A DNA stretch of 55,569 bases from Comamonadaceae bacterium (GTDB lineage: Bacteria; Pseudomonadota; Gammaproteobacteria; Burkholderiales; Burkholderiaceae_C). Under the pieces are notes generated by a model that ran no database searches, was not told the origin of the DNA, and was given only the letters and a program-made list of their open reading frames with translations. The stretch is from positions 1 to 55,569 of the forward strand of contig CANJWZ010000029.1 of NCBI GenBank assembly GCA_947478725.1. Reading direction: 5' to 3'. Positions 47,306 to 55,450 of the stretch are shown here, piece by piece. A program made the translations under genes and the position numbers. Numbering within the stretch: the stretch's first letter is position 1; every line of letters begins with the position of its first letter.

Positions 47306-48760
47306 ATGCAAAACAACTCTTCATCCGCCGCACCAGCTTCCCCTTTAGCAACGGCTCAAGTTCCGTTGTGGCGGCAGCTTCAAGGCGCCAGCGGCTTGCT
47401 GTTGGCGGTGCGCGATGGCCAGTCCATGACCGCTGCCTTGCTGGACGTGGATGCACGTTTGCGACCGGGCGTGCAGGCACTGGGCTTTCACGCCTTGCGC
47501 TGGCTGGGTCGAGCCGAGGCGCTACGCCAACAACTGGCCAAAAAGCCACCACCGCCTGAGGCCGATGCCTTGCTGTGCGTGGTTCTCGCCTTGCTTTGGC
47601 GAGAAAAAAAAGCCCCCACGCTTGCCACTGAGTCTACGTCTGCGTCTGCTGCGCTGCCCCCCAAGGGGACTCATTTCTTTAGGGGCGCTCCGCCGGAAAG
47701 TTGGACGCCATCTTATACAGACTTTACGCTGGTCGACCAAGCGGTTGAAGCGGCCAAGCGCAGCGAAGCGACCACCCACCAAGCCAGCTTCATCAACGGT
47801 TGCCTGCGGCGTTTTTTGCGGGAGCGTGAGGCGCTGGTGGCCAAGACCGATGCCAACCCGCAGGCCGTGTGGAACCATCCCCAGTGGTGGATAGACCGCC
47901 TGCGCAAAGACCACCCCGAGCATTGGCAAGCCATCTTGCGCGCCAACAACACCAAAGCGCCGTTGACGCTGAGAATCAATAGACGGAAAACGTCTATAGA
48001 CCAATATATTCAAGGGCTAGCAGCTATGAATATTGAAGCGGCAGCATTGGGCGATCAGGGTGTGGTGCTGGCCCATGCGGTGGCGGTGCCGTCCTTACCC
48101 GGCTACGCAGAAGGTCATTTTTCAGTGCAGGATGCTGCGGCGCAAATGGCGGCGCCCTTGCTGCTGAAGGCCTTGCCGCCGGGCCCAGGCCTGACGATTC
48201 TTGACGCCTGCGCTGCGCCCGGCGGCAAAACCGCGCACCTGCTAGAACTGGCCGACTGCAAGGTAACCGCGCTGGACATTGATGCACGCCGCTGCGAGCG
48301 CATTGAGCAAAACCTGACGCGCCTGGGGCTGCACGCCCAGATTGCCGTTGGCGATGCAGCCCAGCCTGACCGGTGGTGGGATGGCGTGCTTTTCGACGGA
48401 ATTTTGCTGGATGCCCCCTGCACGGCATCGGGCATCGTGCGTCGCCATCCTGACGTGCGCTGGCTGCGCCGCCCCACGGACATTGCGCAACTGGCCAGTC
48501 TTCAGGCGAAGTTGATGCAAACGCTCTGGCCACTGCTCAAACCGGGCGGTGCCATGGTGTACTGCACCTGCTCGGTATTCAGGGCAGAGGGCGATGCGCA
48601 GGTGCAAACGTTTCTTACGCACCACACTGACGCCCGATTAATGCCTTCTGCGGGCCATTTAATGCCCCAAAACGGCTCATCTGGCGCGGTCTTCCCGGAC
48701 AATTTGTTGGGTGAACACGACGGTTTTTATTACGCCCTCATTAAAAAGCAAACTGCTTGA
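47306..48760 (+). CDS. rsmB: 16S rRNA (cytosine-967-C5)-methyltransferase RsmB
   Basis: 484 residues, longer than the usual 430. An N-terminal NusB-like domain is followed by the AdoMet-dependent methyltransferase: LDACAAPGGKTAHLLEL (AdoMet loop), DAPCTASGIVRRHPD and YCTCSVF with the two catalytic Cys residues. About 33 residues after LLWRE (101-133) are foreign to the family and stem from an inverted copy of repeat R1; the conserved FTLVDQAVEAAKRS follows. A possible R2 copy overlaps LRINRRKTSIDQYIQGLAA. The gene starts a unit with the DUF4390, NtrY and NtrX genes. Confidence 0.94.
   Translation: MQNNSSSAAPASPLATAQVPLWRQLQGASGLLLAVRDGQSMTAALLDVDARLRPGVQALGFHALRWLGRAEALRQQLAKKPPPPEADALLCVVLALLWREKKAPTLATESTSASAALPPKGTHFFRGAPPESWTPSYTDFTLVDQAVEAAKRSEATTHQASFINGCLRRFLREREALVAKTDANPQAVWNHPQWWIDRLRKDHPEHWQAILRANNTKAPLTLRINRRKTSIDQYIQGLAAMNIEAAALGDQGVVLAHAVAVPSLPGYAEGHFSVQDAAAQMAAPLLLKALPPGPGLTILDACAAPGGKTAHLLELADCKVTALDIDARRCERIEQNLTRLGLHAQIAVGDAAQPDRWWDGVLFDGILLDAPCTASGIVRRHPDVRWLRRPTDIAQLASLQAKLMQTLWPLLKPGGAMVYCTCSVFRAEGDAQVQTFLTHHTDARLMPSAGHLMPQNGSSGAVFPDNLLGEHDGFYYALIKKQTA
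47612..47691 (-). repeat. Repeat R1, copy D, inverted and in frame inside rsmB
   Basis: On the minus strand it reads GGAGCGCCCCTAAAGAAATG, AGTCCCCTTGGGGGGCAG, then a 12-base longer middle part and CAGTGGCAAGCGTGGGGGC. It is translated from the opposite strand as APTLATESTSASAALPPKGT then HFFRGAPP. So the repeat is open in both orientations in this window. Confidence 0.8.
47993..48035 (-). repeat. Possible repeat R2, copy f, inside rsmB
   Basis: On the minus strand TTCATAGCTGCTAGCCCTTG and AATATATTGGTCTATAG align with copy d (AATAGCTGCTTCCCCTTGTATTTATTGGTC). The protein length is not increased here, so it may be a replacement or a chance likeness. Confidence 0.35.
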
Positions 48761-48767
48761 GGCTGCG

Positions 48768-49469
48768 ATGCGTTTTCCGGTAACCAGGCCTTTGCAGCGC
48801 ATGGCGTGTTTTGTAGCGATGGTTTTCAGGGGTTCCCTGGCGGCTTTGATGCTTTGCATGGGCCTGCTGCAGCTCAGCCCAAACGCCCAGGCGGCTGACA
48901 TTGGCCAATTGAAAGTGGAGCGCGCCGAGGATGGCGTTTACCTGTCGGCTAACGTGCGCTTTGAGCTGCCCACGCCGGTTGAAGATGCGCTGGTCAAGGG
49001 CATCGCCATGTTTTTTGTGGTCGAAGCGGACATTTACCAGAGCCGCTGGTACTGGACGGACCGGCGCGTGGTCAGTGCCGCCCGTACCATCAGGCTGGCG
49101 TATCAGCCCTTGACGCGTGTCTGGCGGGTCAATATCGTCAACGGTGTCGTGCAGGGGGCAGGCGGCCTCAGGGCCACACTCAACCAGAACTACGACAGCC
49201 TGACGGATGCCCTGTCAGCCGTGCAGCGCCTGTCGAGCTGGCGCGTGGCAGACAACGCCGACTTAGAACCAGACGCTACCTACAAACTGGACTTCAGCTA
49301 CAGCCTGGACCTGTCCCAATTGCCACGGCCTTTTCAGATTGGTGTGGTGGGCCAGAAAGACTGGACCATTTCAGCGCAGCGCACAGAGCGCCTGCAACTG
49401 GGTGCTGTGCGTGCCTTGTCAGATAAAACCAAAACTGCAGTACCTCTGAACAAAGAGGCTGACAAGTGA
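48768..49469 (+). CDS. DUF4390 domain protein
   Basis: 233 residues from ATG 48768, seven bases after the rsmB stop with TGAGG as ribosome-binding site; a GTG inside rsmB is also in frame. An N-terminal hydrophobic signal (MACFVAMVFRGSLAALMLCMG) ends at NAQA, so the protein is exported. The mature part AADIGQLKVERAEDGVYLSA to QIGVVGQKDWTIS is the DUF4390 domain found between rsmB and ntrY in many betaproteobacteria. Its function is unknown. Confidence 0.85.
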   Translation: MRFPVTRPLQRMACFVAMVFRGSLAALMLCMGLLQLSPNAQAADIGQLKVERAEDGVYLSANVRFELPTPVEDALVKGIAMFFVVEADIYQSRWYWTDRRVVSAARTIRLAYQPLTRVWRVNIVNGVVQGAGGLRATLNQNYDSLTDALSAVQRLSSWRVADNADLEPDATYKLDFSYSLDLSQLPRPFQIGVVGQKDWTISAQRTERLQLGAVRALSDKTKTAVPLNKEADK

Positions 49470-51766
49470 ATTTCGGTCAATTCAAGAGGAAAAAGGCGGG
49501 CCTCAACGGGCGTGCGGATGATCCCAAGAGCAGCCCGGTCTTTCGCTGGACGGTGGGCGTGGGGGCCGGCACTGTTCTTGCGCTCAGTCTGGTACTTCTT
49601 TTTTTGCTGACGCAGGCCACCGGCAACCGCGAGCTGTACGAGCGCAATTACGCCCAGCTGTTGGTGCTCAATATTGCGGTGGCCGGGTTGCTGCTTCTGG
49701 TGATTGGCTGGATCGCGGTGCGCCTGTTTGTTCGCTTGCGGCAAGGCCGCTTTGGCAGCCGTCTGCTGGTCAAACTGGCAGCCATCTTCGCCTTGGTGGG
49801 CCTGTTGCCAGGCTTGCTGATTTACGGTGTGTCCTACCAGTTTGTGTCACGCTCGATTGAAAGCTGGTTTGATGTGAAGGTGGAGGGCGCTCTGGATGCG
49901 GGACTGAATCTGGGCCGCGCCACCCTGGATGCCATGGCGCTTGACCTGGCCAACAAAACCCGGCTGGCGGCAACGCAATTGTCGGAAACGCCAGATGGCA
50001 TGGCGGCTCTTGCGCTGGAGCGGCTGCGCGATCAGTTGTCTGCCAGTGATGTGGTGCTGTGGACAGCAGGCGGTCAGGTGATTTCCAGCGTCGGCGATTC
50101 GCGTTTCAAGATCAACCCCGACCGACCGTCAGCAACGCTTTTTCGCAACGCCAAAACTCAGCGTGTGGCGACCCAGATTGAAGGCCTGGAAGAGTCTTCA
50201 GGCGGGCCAGCAGGGGCAAGTGCAGCCGTACCCTCGGGCCGGATTCAAGCGCTGGCGCTGCTGAACAGTACCAATCTCGGCCTGCTGGCAGAAGGACGGT
50301 TTTTGCAGGTGACTCAGGGCATTCCCGCCACGGTCGTGGCCAATGCCATTGCCGTTCAAGAGGCCAACCGCGAGTATCAGGAGCGCGCGCTGGCCAGAGA
50401 AGGTTTGCGCCGCATGTATATCGGCACGCTGACGCTCAGTCTGTTTTTGGCGATATTTGGTGCCGTGCTGCTGGCAGTTCTGCTCGGCAACCAGCTGGCC
50501 AAGCCGCTGCTGGTGCTGGCCGAAGGCGTACGGCAAGTGGCCTTGGGCGACTTGACCCCCAAGGCTGCGCTCCAAGGCAGGGACGAACTGGGCGGCCTGA
50601 CGCGTTCGTTTGCCGACATGACCCAGCAGCTCAGTGATGCGCGCTCGGCTGTCCAGCAAAGCATGAGCCAGGTGGACGCTGCGCGCGCCAATCTGCAAAC
50701 CATCCTGGACAATCTCACGGCGGGCGTGATTGTGCTCGACGTTGACGGGCGTATTCAGTCAAGCAATCCGGGGGCCACCCGTATCTTGCGCGCGCCCATG
50801 GCGGCTTATCACGACAAGCTGCTGTCTGACGTCCCCGGGCTTGATGCATTTTCCAAAGACGTGAATGCGCAATTCGCAGATTTTCTCGGTGATGCCAACC
50901 CGCCTCATGGGCAGGAGCAGTGGCAACAATCGTTTGAACTCAACACCGCCCTGCCGGGCTCTGTGGACAACGCCATCACCCTGATTGCGCGCGGTGCCAA
51001 AATGCCCGGCGCCCAGGAGTTTTTGCTGGTGTTTGACGATGTGTCTGAAATGGTCTCGGCCCAGCGCGCCCAGGCCTGGGGTGAAGTCGCCCGCAGGCTG
51101 GCTCATGAAATCAAAAATCCGCTCACGCCTATTCAGCTGTCTGCCGAACGGCTTGAAATGAAGCTGACCGGCAAGCTGGAGGCAACAGAGCAAGCGCTGC
51201 TGACCAAGTCGGTCAAGACCATCGTCGATCAGGTCGACGCCATGAAGCGGCTGGTCAATGAATTTCGTGACTATGCCCGTCTGCCCGCCGCCGAGCTCAA
51301 GCCGGTTGACCTGAACGTGCTGATCGGTGATGTGATGCAGCTTTATGCAAGTGATCATGCTGACCAGACGGTGCGCACAGAACTGGATGCTGCCGCACCC
51401 CTGATCAACGGCGATGCCCAGCAGCTGCGCCAGATCATTCATAACTTGGTGCAAAACGCGCAGGATGCACAAGAGGGTTTAACAGGCGGTGTCGTCACAC
51501 TTAAAACCGAGTACGCACGACCCCCTGGCTCATCAGGGCGTGTGCGTCTGATTGTTCGGGACAACGGCAGTGGTTTTCCCGAGCGGATCCTCAAGCGCGC
51601 CTTTGAGCCTTACGTCACAACCAAGGTCAAAGGTACCGGTTTGGGTCTGGCGGTGGTTAAAAAAATTGCTGATGAGCACGGTGCGCGGATTGATATTTCC
51701 AACCGCGTGACAGACGGCGTCGTGTCAGGCGCCCAAGTATCGTTATCATTCGCGGTAGCGGTCTGA
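49466..51766 (+). CDS. ntrY: NtrY-like sensor histidine kinase
   Basis: 766 residues from a GTG overlapping the previous stop (GTGA). Membrane segments lie near residues 30-52, 68-90 and 97-125, then a periplasmic part, a fourth segment (LTLSLFLAIFGAVLLAVLLG), a HAMP linker with LAEGVRQVALGDLTPKAALQGRDELG, a PAS domain and a kinase core. The phosphoacceptor is His547 in RRLAHEIKNPLTPIQLS. ATP-binding boxes are LVQNAQDAQ, DNGSGFP and GTGLGLAVVKKI. NtrY kinases sense nitrogen- or redox-related signals. It is cotranscribed with the response regulator. Confidence 0.92.
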   Translation: MNFGQFKRKKAGLNGRADDPKSSPVFRWTVGVGAGTVLALSLVLLFLLTQATGNRELYERNYAQLLVLNIAVAGLLLLVIGWIAVRLFVRLRQGRFGSRLLVKLAAIFALVGLLPGLLIYGVSYQFVSRSIESWFDVKVEGALDAGLNLGRATLDAMALDLANKTRLAATQLSETPDGMAALALERLRDQLSASDVVLWTAGGQVISSVGDSRFKINPDRPSATLFRNAKTQRVATQIEGLEESSGGPAGASAAVPSGRIQALALLNSTNLGLLAEGRFLQVTQGIPATVVANAIAVQEANREYQERALAREGLRRMYIGTLTLSLFLAIFGAVLLAVLLGNQLAKPLLVLAEGVRQVALGDLTPKAALQGRDELGGLTRSFADMTQQLSDARSAVQQSMSQVDAARANLQTILDNLTAGVIVLDVDGRIQSSNPGATRILRAPMAAYHDKLLSDVPGLDAFSKDVNAQFADFLGDANPPHGQEQWQQSFELNTALPGSVDNAITLIARGAKMPGAQEFLLVFDDVSEMVSAQRAQAWGEVARRLAHEIKNPLTPIQLSAERLEMKLTGKLEATEQALLTKSVKTIVDQVDAMKRLVNEFRDYARLPAAELKPVDLNVLIGDVMQLYASDHADQTVRTELDAAAPLINGDAQQLRQIIHNLVQNAQDAQEGLTGGVVTLKTEYARPPGSSGRVRLIVRDNGSGFPERILKRAFEPYVTTKVKGTGLGLAVVKKIADEHGARIDISNRVTDGVVSGAQVSLSFAVAV

Positions 51767-51802
51767 CATCATTCAAGCAAACTGGCAGGGCAACAATTCA
51801 AT

Positions 51803-52477
51803 ATGGCAAACATTCTGGTGGTCGACGATGAACTGGGCATACGCGACCTGCTGTCCGAAATTCTGAACGACGAAGGCCACCAGATAGAGCTGGCTGAAAA
51901 CGCCGCACAAGCACGTGCTGCCCGCCAGCGCAGCAAACCAGATCTGGTGCTGCTGGATATCTGGATGCCTGACACCGACGGTGTGACGCTTTTAAAGGAA
52001 TGGTCTGCGACTGGTTTGCTGACCATGCCGGTCATCATGATGAGTGGTCACGCCACCATCGACACCGCGGTTGAAGCCACCAAAATTGGCGCCATGGCGT
52101 TTCTTGAAAAGCCCATCACCCTTCAAAAGCTGCTCAAAGCGGTTGAGCAGGGGCTGACGAAATCTGTCAGCCGACAGCTCCCGCCTTTGGGCTCCAAGGT
52201 CGCCCCATCAGAGTCGACGGTTGAAGCCGCCATGACGGGCAGCACACCGCCTGTCATGGTTGATATGGGTCCACAGGCCAACCAGAGCTTTTTACTCGAA
52301 AAGCCCCTGCGTGATGCACGCGATGAGTTTGAGAAGGCGTATTTTGAATTTCACCTGGCCAAAGAAGGGGGCTCTATGACCCGGGTCGCTGAAAAAACCG
52401 GTCTGGAACGCACCCATCTGTATCGCAAGCTCAAGCAACTTGGCGTGGACCTCACACGCGGCAAGCGCGGCACGTGA
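51803..52477 (+). CDS. ntrX: NtrX-like response regulator lacking the AAA+ domain
   Basis: 224 residues. A receiver domain with the acidic pair Asp8-Asp9, phosphoacceptor Asp52 (LLDIWMPDTDG) and FLEKPI is followed by a linker of about 60 residues and a Fis-type helix-turn-helix (MTRVAEKTGLERTHLYRKLKQLG). The sigma-54-interacting AAA+ ATPase of classical NtrX (about 450 residues) is absent, with no sign of a frameshift. It probably binds DNA without activating sigma-54 polymerase and regulates by another mechanism. It is paired with the NtrY-like kinase. Confidence 0.92.
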   Translation: MANILVVDDELGIRDLLSEILNDEGHQIELAENAAQARAARQRSKPDLVLLDIWMPDTDGVTLLKEWSATGLLTMPVIMMSGHATIDTAVEATKIGAMAFLEKPITLQKLLKAVEQGLTKSVSRQLPPLGSKVAPSESTVEAAMTGSTPPVMVDMGPQANQSFLLEKPLRDARDEFEKAYFEFHLAKEGGSMTRVAEKTGLERTHLYRKLKQLGVDLTRGKRGT

Positions 52478-52495
52478 GCCGCCCGATGGCTGTTA

Positions 52496-52501
52496 TATAA
52501 T
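52496..52501 (+). promoter_or_regulatory. -10 box for tRNA-Phe
   Basis: A perfect TATAAT lies ten bases before the tRNA, at the distance expected for a start near the mature 5' end. The -35 candidate at 17 bases is poor. A strong -10 with a weak -35 is compatible with stable-RNA control. Confidence 0.6.
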
Positions 52502-52510
52502 CAAAGGCTT

Positions 52511-52586
52511 GGCCCGGTAGCTCAGTCGGTAGAGCAGAGGATTGAAAATCCTTGTGTCGGTGGTTCGATTCCGCCCCAGGCCACCA
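52511..52586 (+). tRNA. trnF: tRNA-Phe (anticodon GAA)
   Basis: 76 bases with TAGCTCAGTCGGTAGAGCA D arm, anticodon loop ATTGAAAAT, T arm GGTGGTTCGATTCCGCC and encoded CCA. The acceptor strands GGCCCGG and CCAGGCC leave one mismatch, C5 opposite A68. The related form I expect has G68. It precedes accessory genes, and the 3' half of tRNA genes is a common integrase target. Confidence 0.95.
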
Positions 52587-52595
52587 GTATCCATG

Positions 52596-52629
52596 CGCCC
52601 TAGCACCCCCAGCGGGTCCTAGGGCGTTT
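52596..52629 (+). terminator. Terminator after tRNA-Phe
   Basis: CGCCCTAG (52596-52603) pairs with CTAGGGCG (52619-52626), followed by TTTC. It ends tRNA-Phe transcription. It may also serve the convergent dndB-like gene, which stops at 52693. Confidence 0.75.
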
Positions 52630-52692
52630 CTACAGTTCGGGTGGAATTTCATCAATTCGCACGACCCGAAGTACGCAATTGACGAGAAATCC

Positions 52693-54165
52693 TTAAAGGC
52701 CCAAGCTCTCGTTTAGGTCTTCATCACGGTTGTGACGAGACGGCAATCCCAGTTGCCAGCGCAACATATCCCCAATGATCGGGAAAATGTCATTGTGCTT
52801 CGAACCGAACCGCATCCAGCCAGTAGCCGGATCGAAACGCCCGATGTCGCGATTGGAGCCATCATCGGCGGGCAGAAATCGTTTGAGTCCAGCGAGATTA
52901 TGTTCGATGCGACCCTCATCAGTCATTTCATAGTAGCGCCAGCACGGGTTGTCGTGTGAGAAATTGACCGAAGACAATTTGGTTAATAGCAGTTCCAACT
53001 CTCCGTCTGCACTTGGGGAGCGGCGCCGACCAAAGGCCAAGTCGAACACCAATTTGGCAACTGCCTTGACGACAACTGGTTGGGCCATCACGGTTTTTGT
53101 TTTTGCACCAGGTTCTCCAAAACCAGGAACCATGCAAATGGATTCCCACGCCCGCGCGGCGAGGGGTTTGCGTGCTTCGACATCTGCCGGTGCGGCGTTC
53201 GCAATGTTTGTCTTGTTCAAGAAAAGCAACGCATTGACTGCGGCCAAATCTTTGAATGTCCATTTGCCCGTATCGGTGTGCCAATCAGCCACATCGCCAT
53301 CTACAACGTCATCCCATTGAAGAATGTCGCGCAGCAATTCCGTTTGTATGAACCGGTTTACTGGATTGGCCGAGTCGAAACGCAGTGCCAGACTAGTCGC
53401 CACTTTTTTGGACAAATTGTTTAGGTCGTGGAACAGCTGCTGTTCCTGCTTCACTCCAAGCCCCAGGTGGATCTCTACGGCGACCCGACAAAATGCGCGA
53501 GCAACTTCATCGCATTCGTCCCACGCTGCCAGGATTGCCGATGGAACGACTTCTTTGAAGTCGGCATCGAACAGCTTGGGCTTTTTGGGGTACTTTCGGT
53601 TGAGGCGAAGTTCCGTCAAAAACTCAAAGACCATTTCCATTGCATACCTGCGGTGCTGACCATCTACAACGTAGAACAAGTCGCGTTGGTTCAGGAAAAT
53701 TTTGTAGCAGGCCGTTTCTCCATCCTGTTCCATGCGCTTGCCCTGAATGTCCTTGCCCCCCGGTGTACAAGTTCGTAAGTTGACCACCAGCGGTTGCATG
53801 GAGAGGTAAACCTGCTCCCCCATTTGAGCTTGAATGGCCTCAAGTTCCGAAGATGCGGCCTTCCCAAAATTGCTTCGATATTCAATTGCCGCCGTGACCA
53901 AGCCTTTCAGCACGTATTTGGCGAGTTTTGCGGCGTGGGCTTCGTCTAAGGGTCGCTGCGATGCGGGTGTCCCATCCTCTTGCCGCTCATTGGCAACCTT
54001 TGACATCGAATAGAAGTCCTTCATCGGAATCAGGGCCAAAAATGTCCGATTTCCCAGGTTGTGGCCGACGAAGACTTTTTCCGATCGTGAGGAGTTGTCT
54101 GGTCCACCGAACAAGTTTTCCATCGATGTGATCGGGGTCGGAAGGTTTTCATTAGAAGGGTGCAT
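52693..54165 (-). CDS. DndB-like DGQHR-domain protein
   Basis: 490 residues from ATG 54165, preceded by GGAGCAAAAA. The hallmark FYVVDGQHRRYAMEM (DGQHR at 168-172) is preceded by QRPLDEAHAAKLAKYVL (R71) and followed by LFHDLNNLSKKVATSLALRFD, the pattern of DndB and related ParB-like-fold proteins. In DNA phosphorothioation clusters DndB is a regulator that represses dnd transcription. Here dndA, C, D and E are not in view, so it may be solitary or its partners may lie beyond the window. It is convergent with tRNA-Phe; its upstream region holds five 22-bp spaced CCWGG sites that could be its operator. Confidence 0.85.
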   Translation of the reverse strand: MHPSNENLPTPITSMENLFGGPDNSSRSEKVFVGHNLGNRTFLALIPMKDFYSMSKVANERQEDGTPASQRPLDEAHAAKLAKYVLKGLVTAAIEYRSNFGKAASSELEAIQAQMGEQVYLSMQPLVVNLRTCTPGGKDIQGKRMEQDGETACYKIFLNQRDLFYVVDGQHRRYAMEMVFEFLTELRLNRKYPKKPKLFDADFKEVVPSAILAAWDECDEVARAFCRVAVEIHLGLGVKQEQQLFHDLNNLSKKVATSLALRFDSANPVNRFIQTELLRDILQWDDVVDGDVADWHTDTGKWTFKDLAAVNALLFLNKTNIANAAPADVEARKPLAARAWESICMVPGFGEPGAKTKTVMAQPVVVKAVAKLVFDLAFGRRRSPSADGELELLLTKLSSVNFSHDNPCWRYYEMTDEGRIEHNLAGLKRFLPADDGSNRDIGRFDPATGWMRFGSKHNDIFPIIGDMLRWQLGLPSRHNRDEDLNESLGL

Positions 54166-54196
54166 TTTTTGCTCCGGTTTGGTTCAGGCATAATCG

Positions 54197-54289
54197 CCTG
54201 GAGTGAATTTTAATGTATCCAGGATTATTAAGTCAAGCATCCAGGCAAATTAAACGTAAATTCCTGGACGTAATTTATGGAAATCCTGG
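54197..54289. promoter_or_regulatory. Five CCWGG sites at exact 22-bp spacing
   Basis: CCTGG 54197-54201, CCAGG 54219-54223, CCAGG 54241-54245, CCTGG 54263-54267 and CCTGG 54285-54289 have centres 22 bp apart each time, that is two helical turns, all in AT-rich flanks. The first lies 32 bp upstream of the dndB-like start. This looks like an array of operator half-sites or iterons, or an origin-like array. CCWGG is also the Dcm/EcoRII methylation site. Confidence 0.7.
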
Positions 54290-54542
54290 CATTTCGTCGA
54301 AGCGAAGGCCTGCTACAAACCATGAGCCTATTTGGCCGCGAACTGGAATAAGTGGTCAACGTGATTGAGGTGTGAAACCCAAGACAGAAAGCCTCAGGAC
54401 GAATTCTGCAAGCTCAGTCTGACGCTGGGGCACGACGAATTGAAGGCGTTGCTCTAATGCCTTCAGGAGGCGCTGCTTGCAAGTGCCACGCACGTACCTT
54501 CACCACACCCATGACGTCACCCGCCCCAACCATCACCCCGCC
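54290..54542. other. Stretch without a recognised gene
   Basis: No ORF above 60 codons begins here and nothing is recognisable. A 24-codon frame (54277-54351, starting MEILAFRRSEG) overlaps the last CCWGG site. A short open stretch ending LSLTLGHDELKALL with stop near 54456 could be the tail of a decayed gene. Both are too short to assign. Confidence 0.4.
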
Positions 54543-54575
54543 AAGCCCCCTACGGAAACGTTCGGGGCTTTTTTT
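54543..54575 (+). terminator. Hairpin terminator 1 of the accessory region
   Basis: AAGCCCC (54543-54549) pairs with GGGGCTT (54564-54570), followed by seven T. It stands upstream of the small membrane protein gene, separating it from whatever precedes. Confidence 0.8.
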
Positions 54576-54605
54576 CACCCGTCCACAAACCTCAAAGGAT
54601 TTCTC

Positions 54606-54785
54606 ATGCTCCTGCCGATCATCGGATTCAGCCTTGCCAGCCTTGCCAGCCTTACGCTCCTCAAACTGGGATCCCTCCTCGTATGGGTCGCCGTCCTGGC
54701 ACTGGCCCTAAAGCTTGCCCTCCTGACCATCGTCGCCCTGACCGCCATGCTGGGCTATAGCTATTTCAAAAGGCCAAGGCCATAG
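54606..54785 (+). CDS. Small hydrophobic protein, 59 residues
   Basis: The ATG at 54606 follows AAAGGA by six bases; a longer frame from 54477 reads through the terminator and lacks a ribosome-binding site. Two membrane segments (LLPIIGFSLASLASLTLLKL and VWVAVLALALKLALLTIVAL) are joined by a short turn, with a basic C-terminus YFKRPRP. Such double-helix miniproteins occur on plasmids and integrated elements; a toxin, holin-like or conjugation role is possible but unsupported. Confidence 0.6.
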   Translation: MLLPIIGFSLASLASLTLLKLGSLLVWVAVLALALKLALLTIVALTAMLGYSYFKRPRP

Positions 54786-54806
54786 CTACCTTTCGCCTTT
54801 ACCACC

Positions 54807-54840
54807 AGCCTGCATGTGTCAAAGCATGTGGGCTTTTTTT
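54807..54840 (+). terminator. Hairpin terminator 2 of the accessory region
   Basis: AGCCTGCATG (54807-54816) pairs with CATGTGGGCT (54825-54834), with two G-U pairs, followed by seven T. It lies 22 bases after the small membrane protein gene. Confidence 0.8.
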
Positions 54841-54874
54841 CGTCTGCGAATTATCCAACCCAAAGGAGCCACCC

Positions 54875-54997
54875 ATGTCATTCACGCACTCAATCACATC
54901 AGCTTTTCTTCCTCGCGACATTTACCACCAACCCTCATACCGTCAATTCCCAAAACAGAAACCCAGCCTGGAGGTGCCCCGTGATCGTCGTTCGTGA
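54875..54997 (+). CDS. Possible small ORF of 40 codons
   Basis: ATG 54875 is preceded by a perfect AAGGAG at seven bases. The product begins MSFTHSITSAFLPRDIYHQP and is basic at its end (PRDRRS). It overlaps the next gene by 17 bases in another frame and could act as a translational leader for it. No family is recognised. Confidence 0.45.
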   Translation: MSFTHSITSAFLPRDIYHQPSYRQFPKQKPSLEVPRDRRS

Positions 54998-55388
54998 TGT
55001 TTCAACCATTGACCAAATCAGCAACCCAGCAATCAGGGAGTTGGTGCAGCAACGCATCAATGACCTCGGCGGCGAGGCTTTCGATTCCAACGAGCTTGGC
55101 TACTTCCTCGTAGTCGAAGCCGGGGACAGCATCGAAGCCATCAGGGCCACGGTCGGTTTTGACATCCTGCACAACAGGTTCACCGGCATCCGCTTCAATG
55201 CCGCCGGCTTTACCCCCTCCTTCGAGTTCATCGAAGAACTTCCAGCCTGCTATGACATGGTGTTTGTGCTTGATGACACCGGCATCGGCGTCGAGATATT
55301 CGTGCCAAATGAGGGGGGCATCGATCCAGATCTGATCGCCATGTGTCGGATGTTCGCGTACACGGCACCACCGGAGGACTCGCCATGA
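54981..55388 (+). CDS. Hypothetical protein, 135 residues
   Basis: Start GTG 54981, six bases after GGAGG; an upstream frame to 54816 would begin inside the terminator. The protein (MIVVRDVSTIDQISNPAIRE onward) is acidic, without signal or membrane segments, with mixed alpha/beta character (LGYFLVVEAGDSIEAIRATV; CYDMVFVLDDTGIGVEIFVP). It resembles small hypothetical proteins of integrative elements and plasmids that I remember without a function. The context supports mobile-element cargo. Confidence 0.7.
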   Translation: MIVVRDVSTIDQISNPAIRELVQQRINDLGGEAFDSNELGYFLVVEAGDSIEAIRATVGFDILHNRFTGIRFNAAGFTPSFEFIEELPACYDMVFVLDDTGIGVEIFVPNEGGIDPDLIAMCRMFAYTAPPEDSP

Positions 55389-55413
55389 GGCCACACCACT
55401 CGTCCCCTCCACG

Positions 55414-55438
55414 AACCAGCCATCGAGCTGGTTTTTTT
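55414..55438 (+). terminator. Hairpin terminator 3 of the accessory region
   Basis: AACCAGC (55414-55420) and GCTGGTT (55427-55433) around CATCGA, followed by T to 55438. It ends the unit with the 135-residue protein, 25 bases after its stop. Confidence 0.85.
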
Positions 55439-55450
55439 ACGTCCAAAAAC

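Noticed and set aside
52452..52655. ORF across tRNA-Phe on the minus strand
   Set aside because: It overlaps a clear tRNA gene and its terminator and resembles the usual artefact annotated over tRNA genes.
54197..54289. CRISPR array
   Set aside because: Only five bases per 22-bp unit are conserved; CRISPR repeats are longer and the spacers would be too short. No cas genes are present.
54816..54980. Longer N-terminus for the 135-residue protein
   Set aside because: It would start inside a hairpin terminator and lacks a ribosome-binding site, whereas GGAGG precedes the GTG at 54981.
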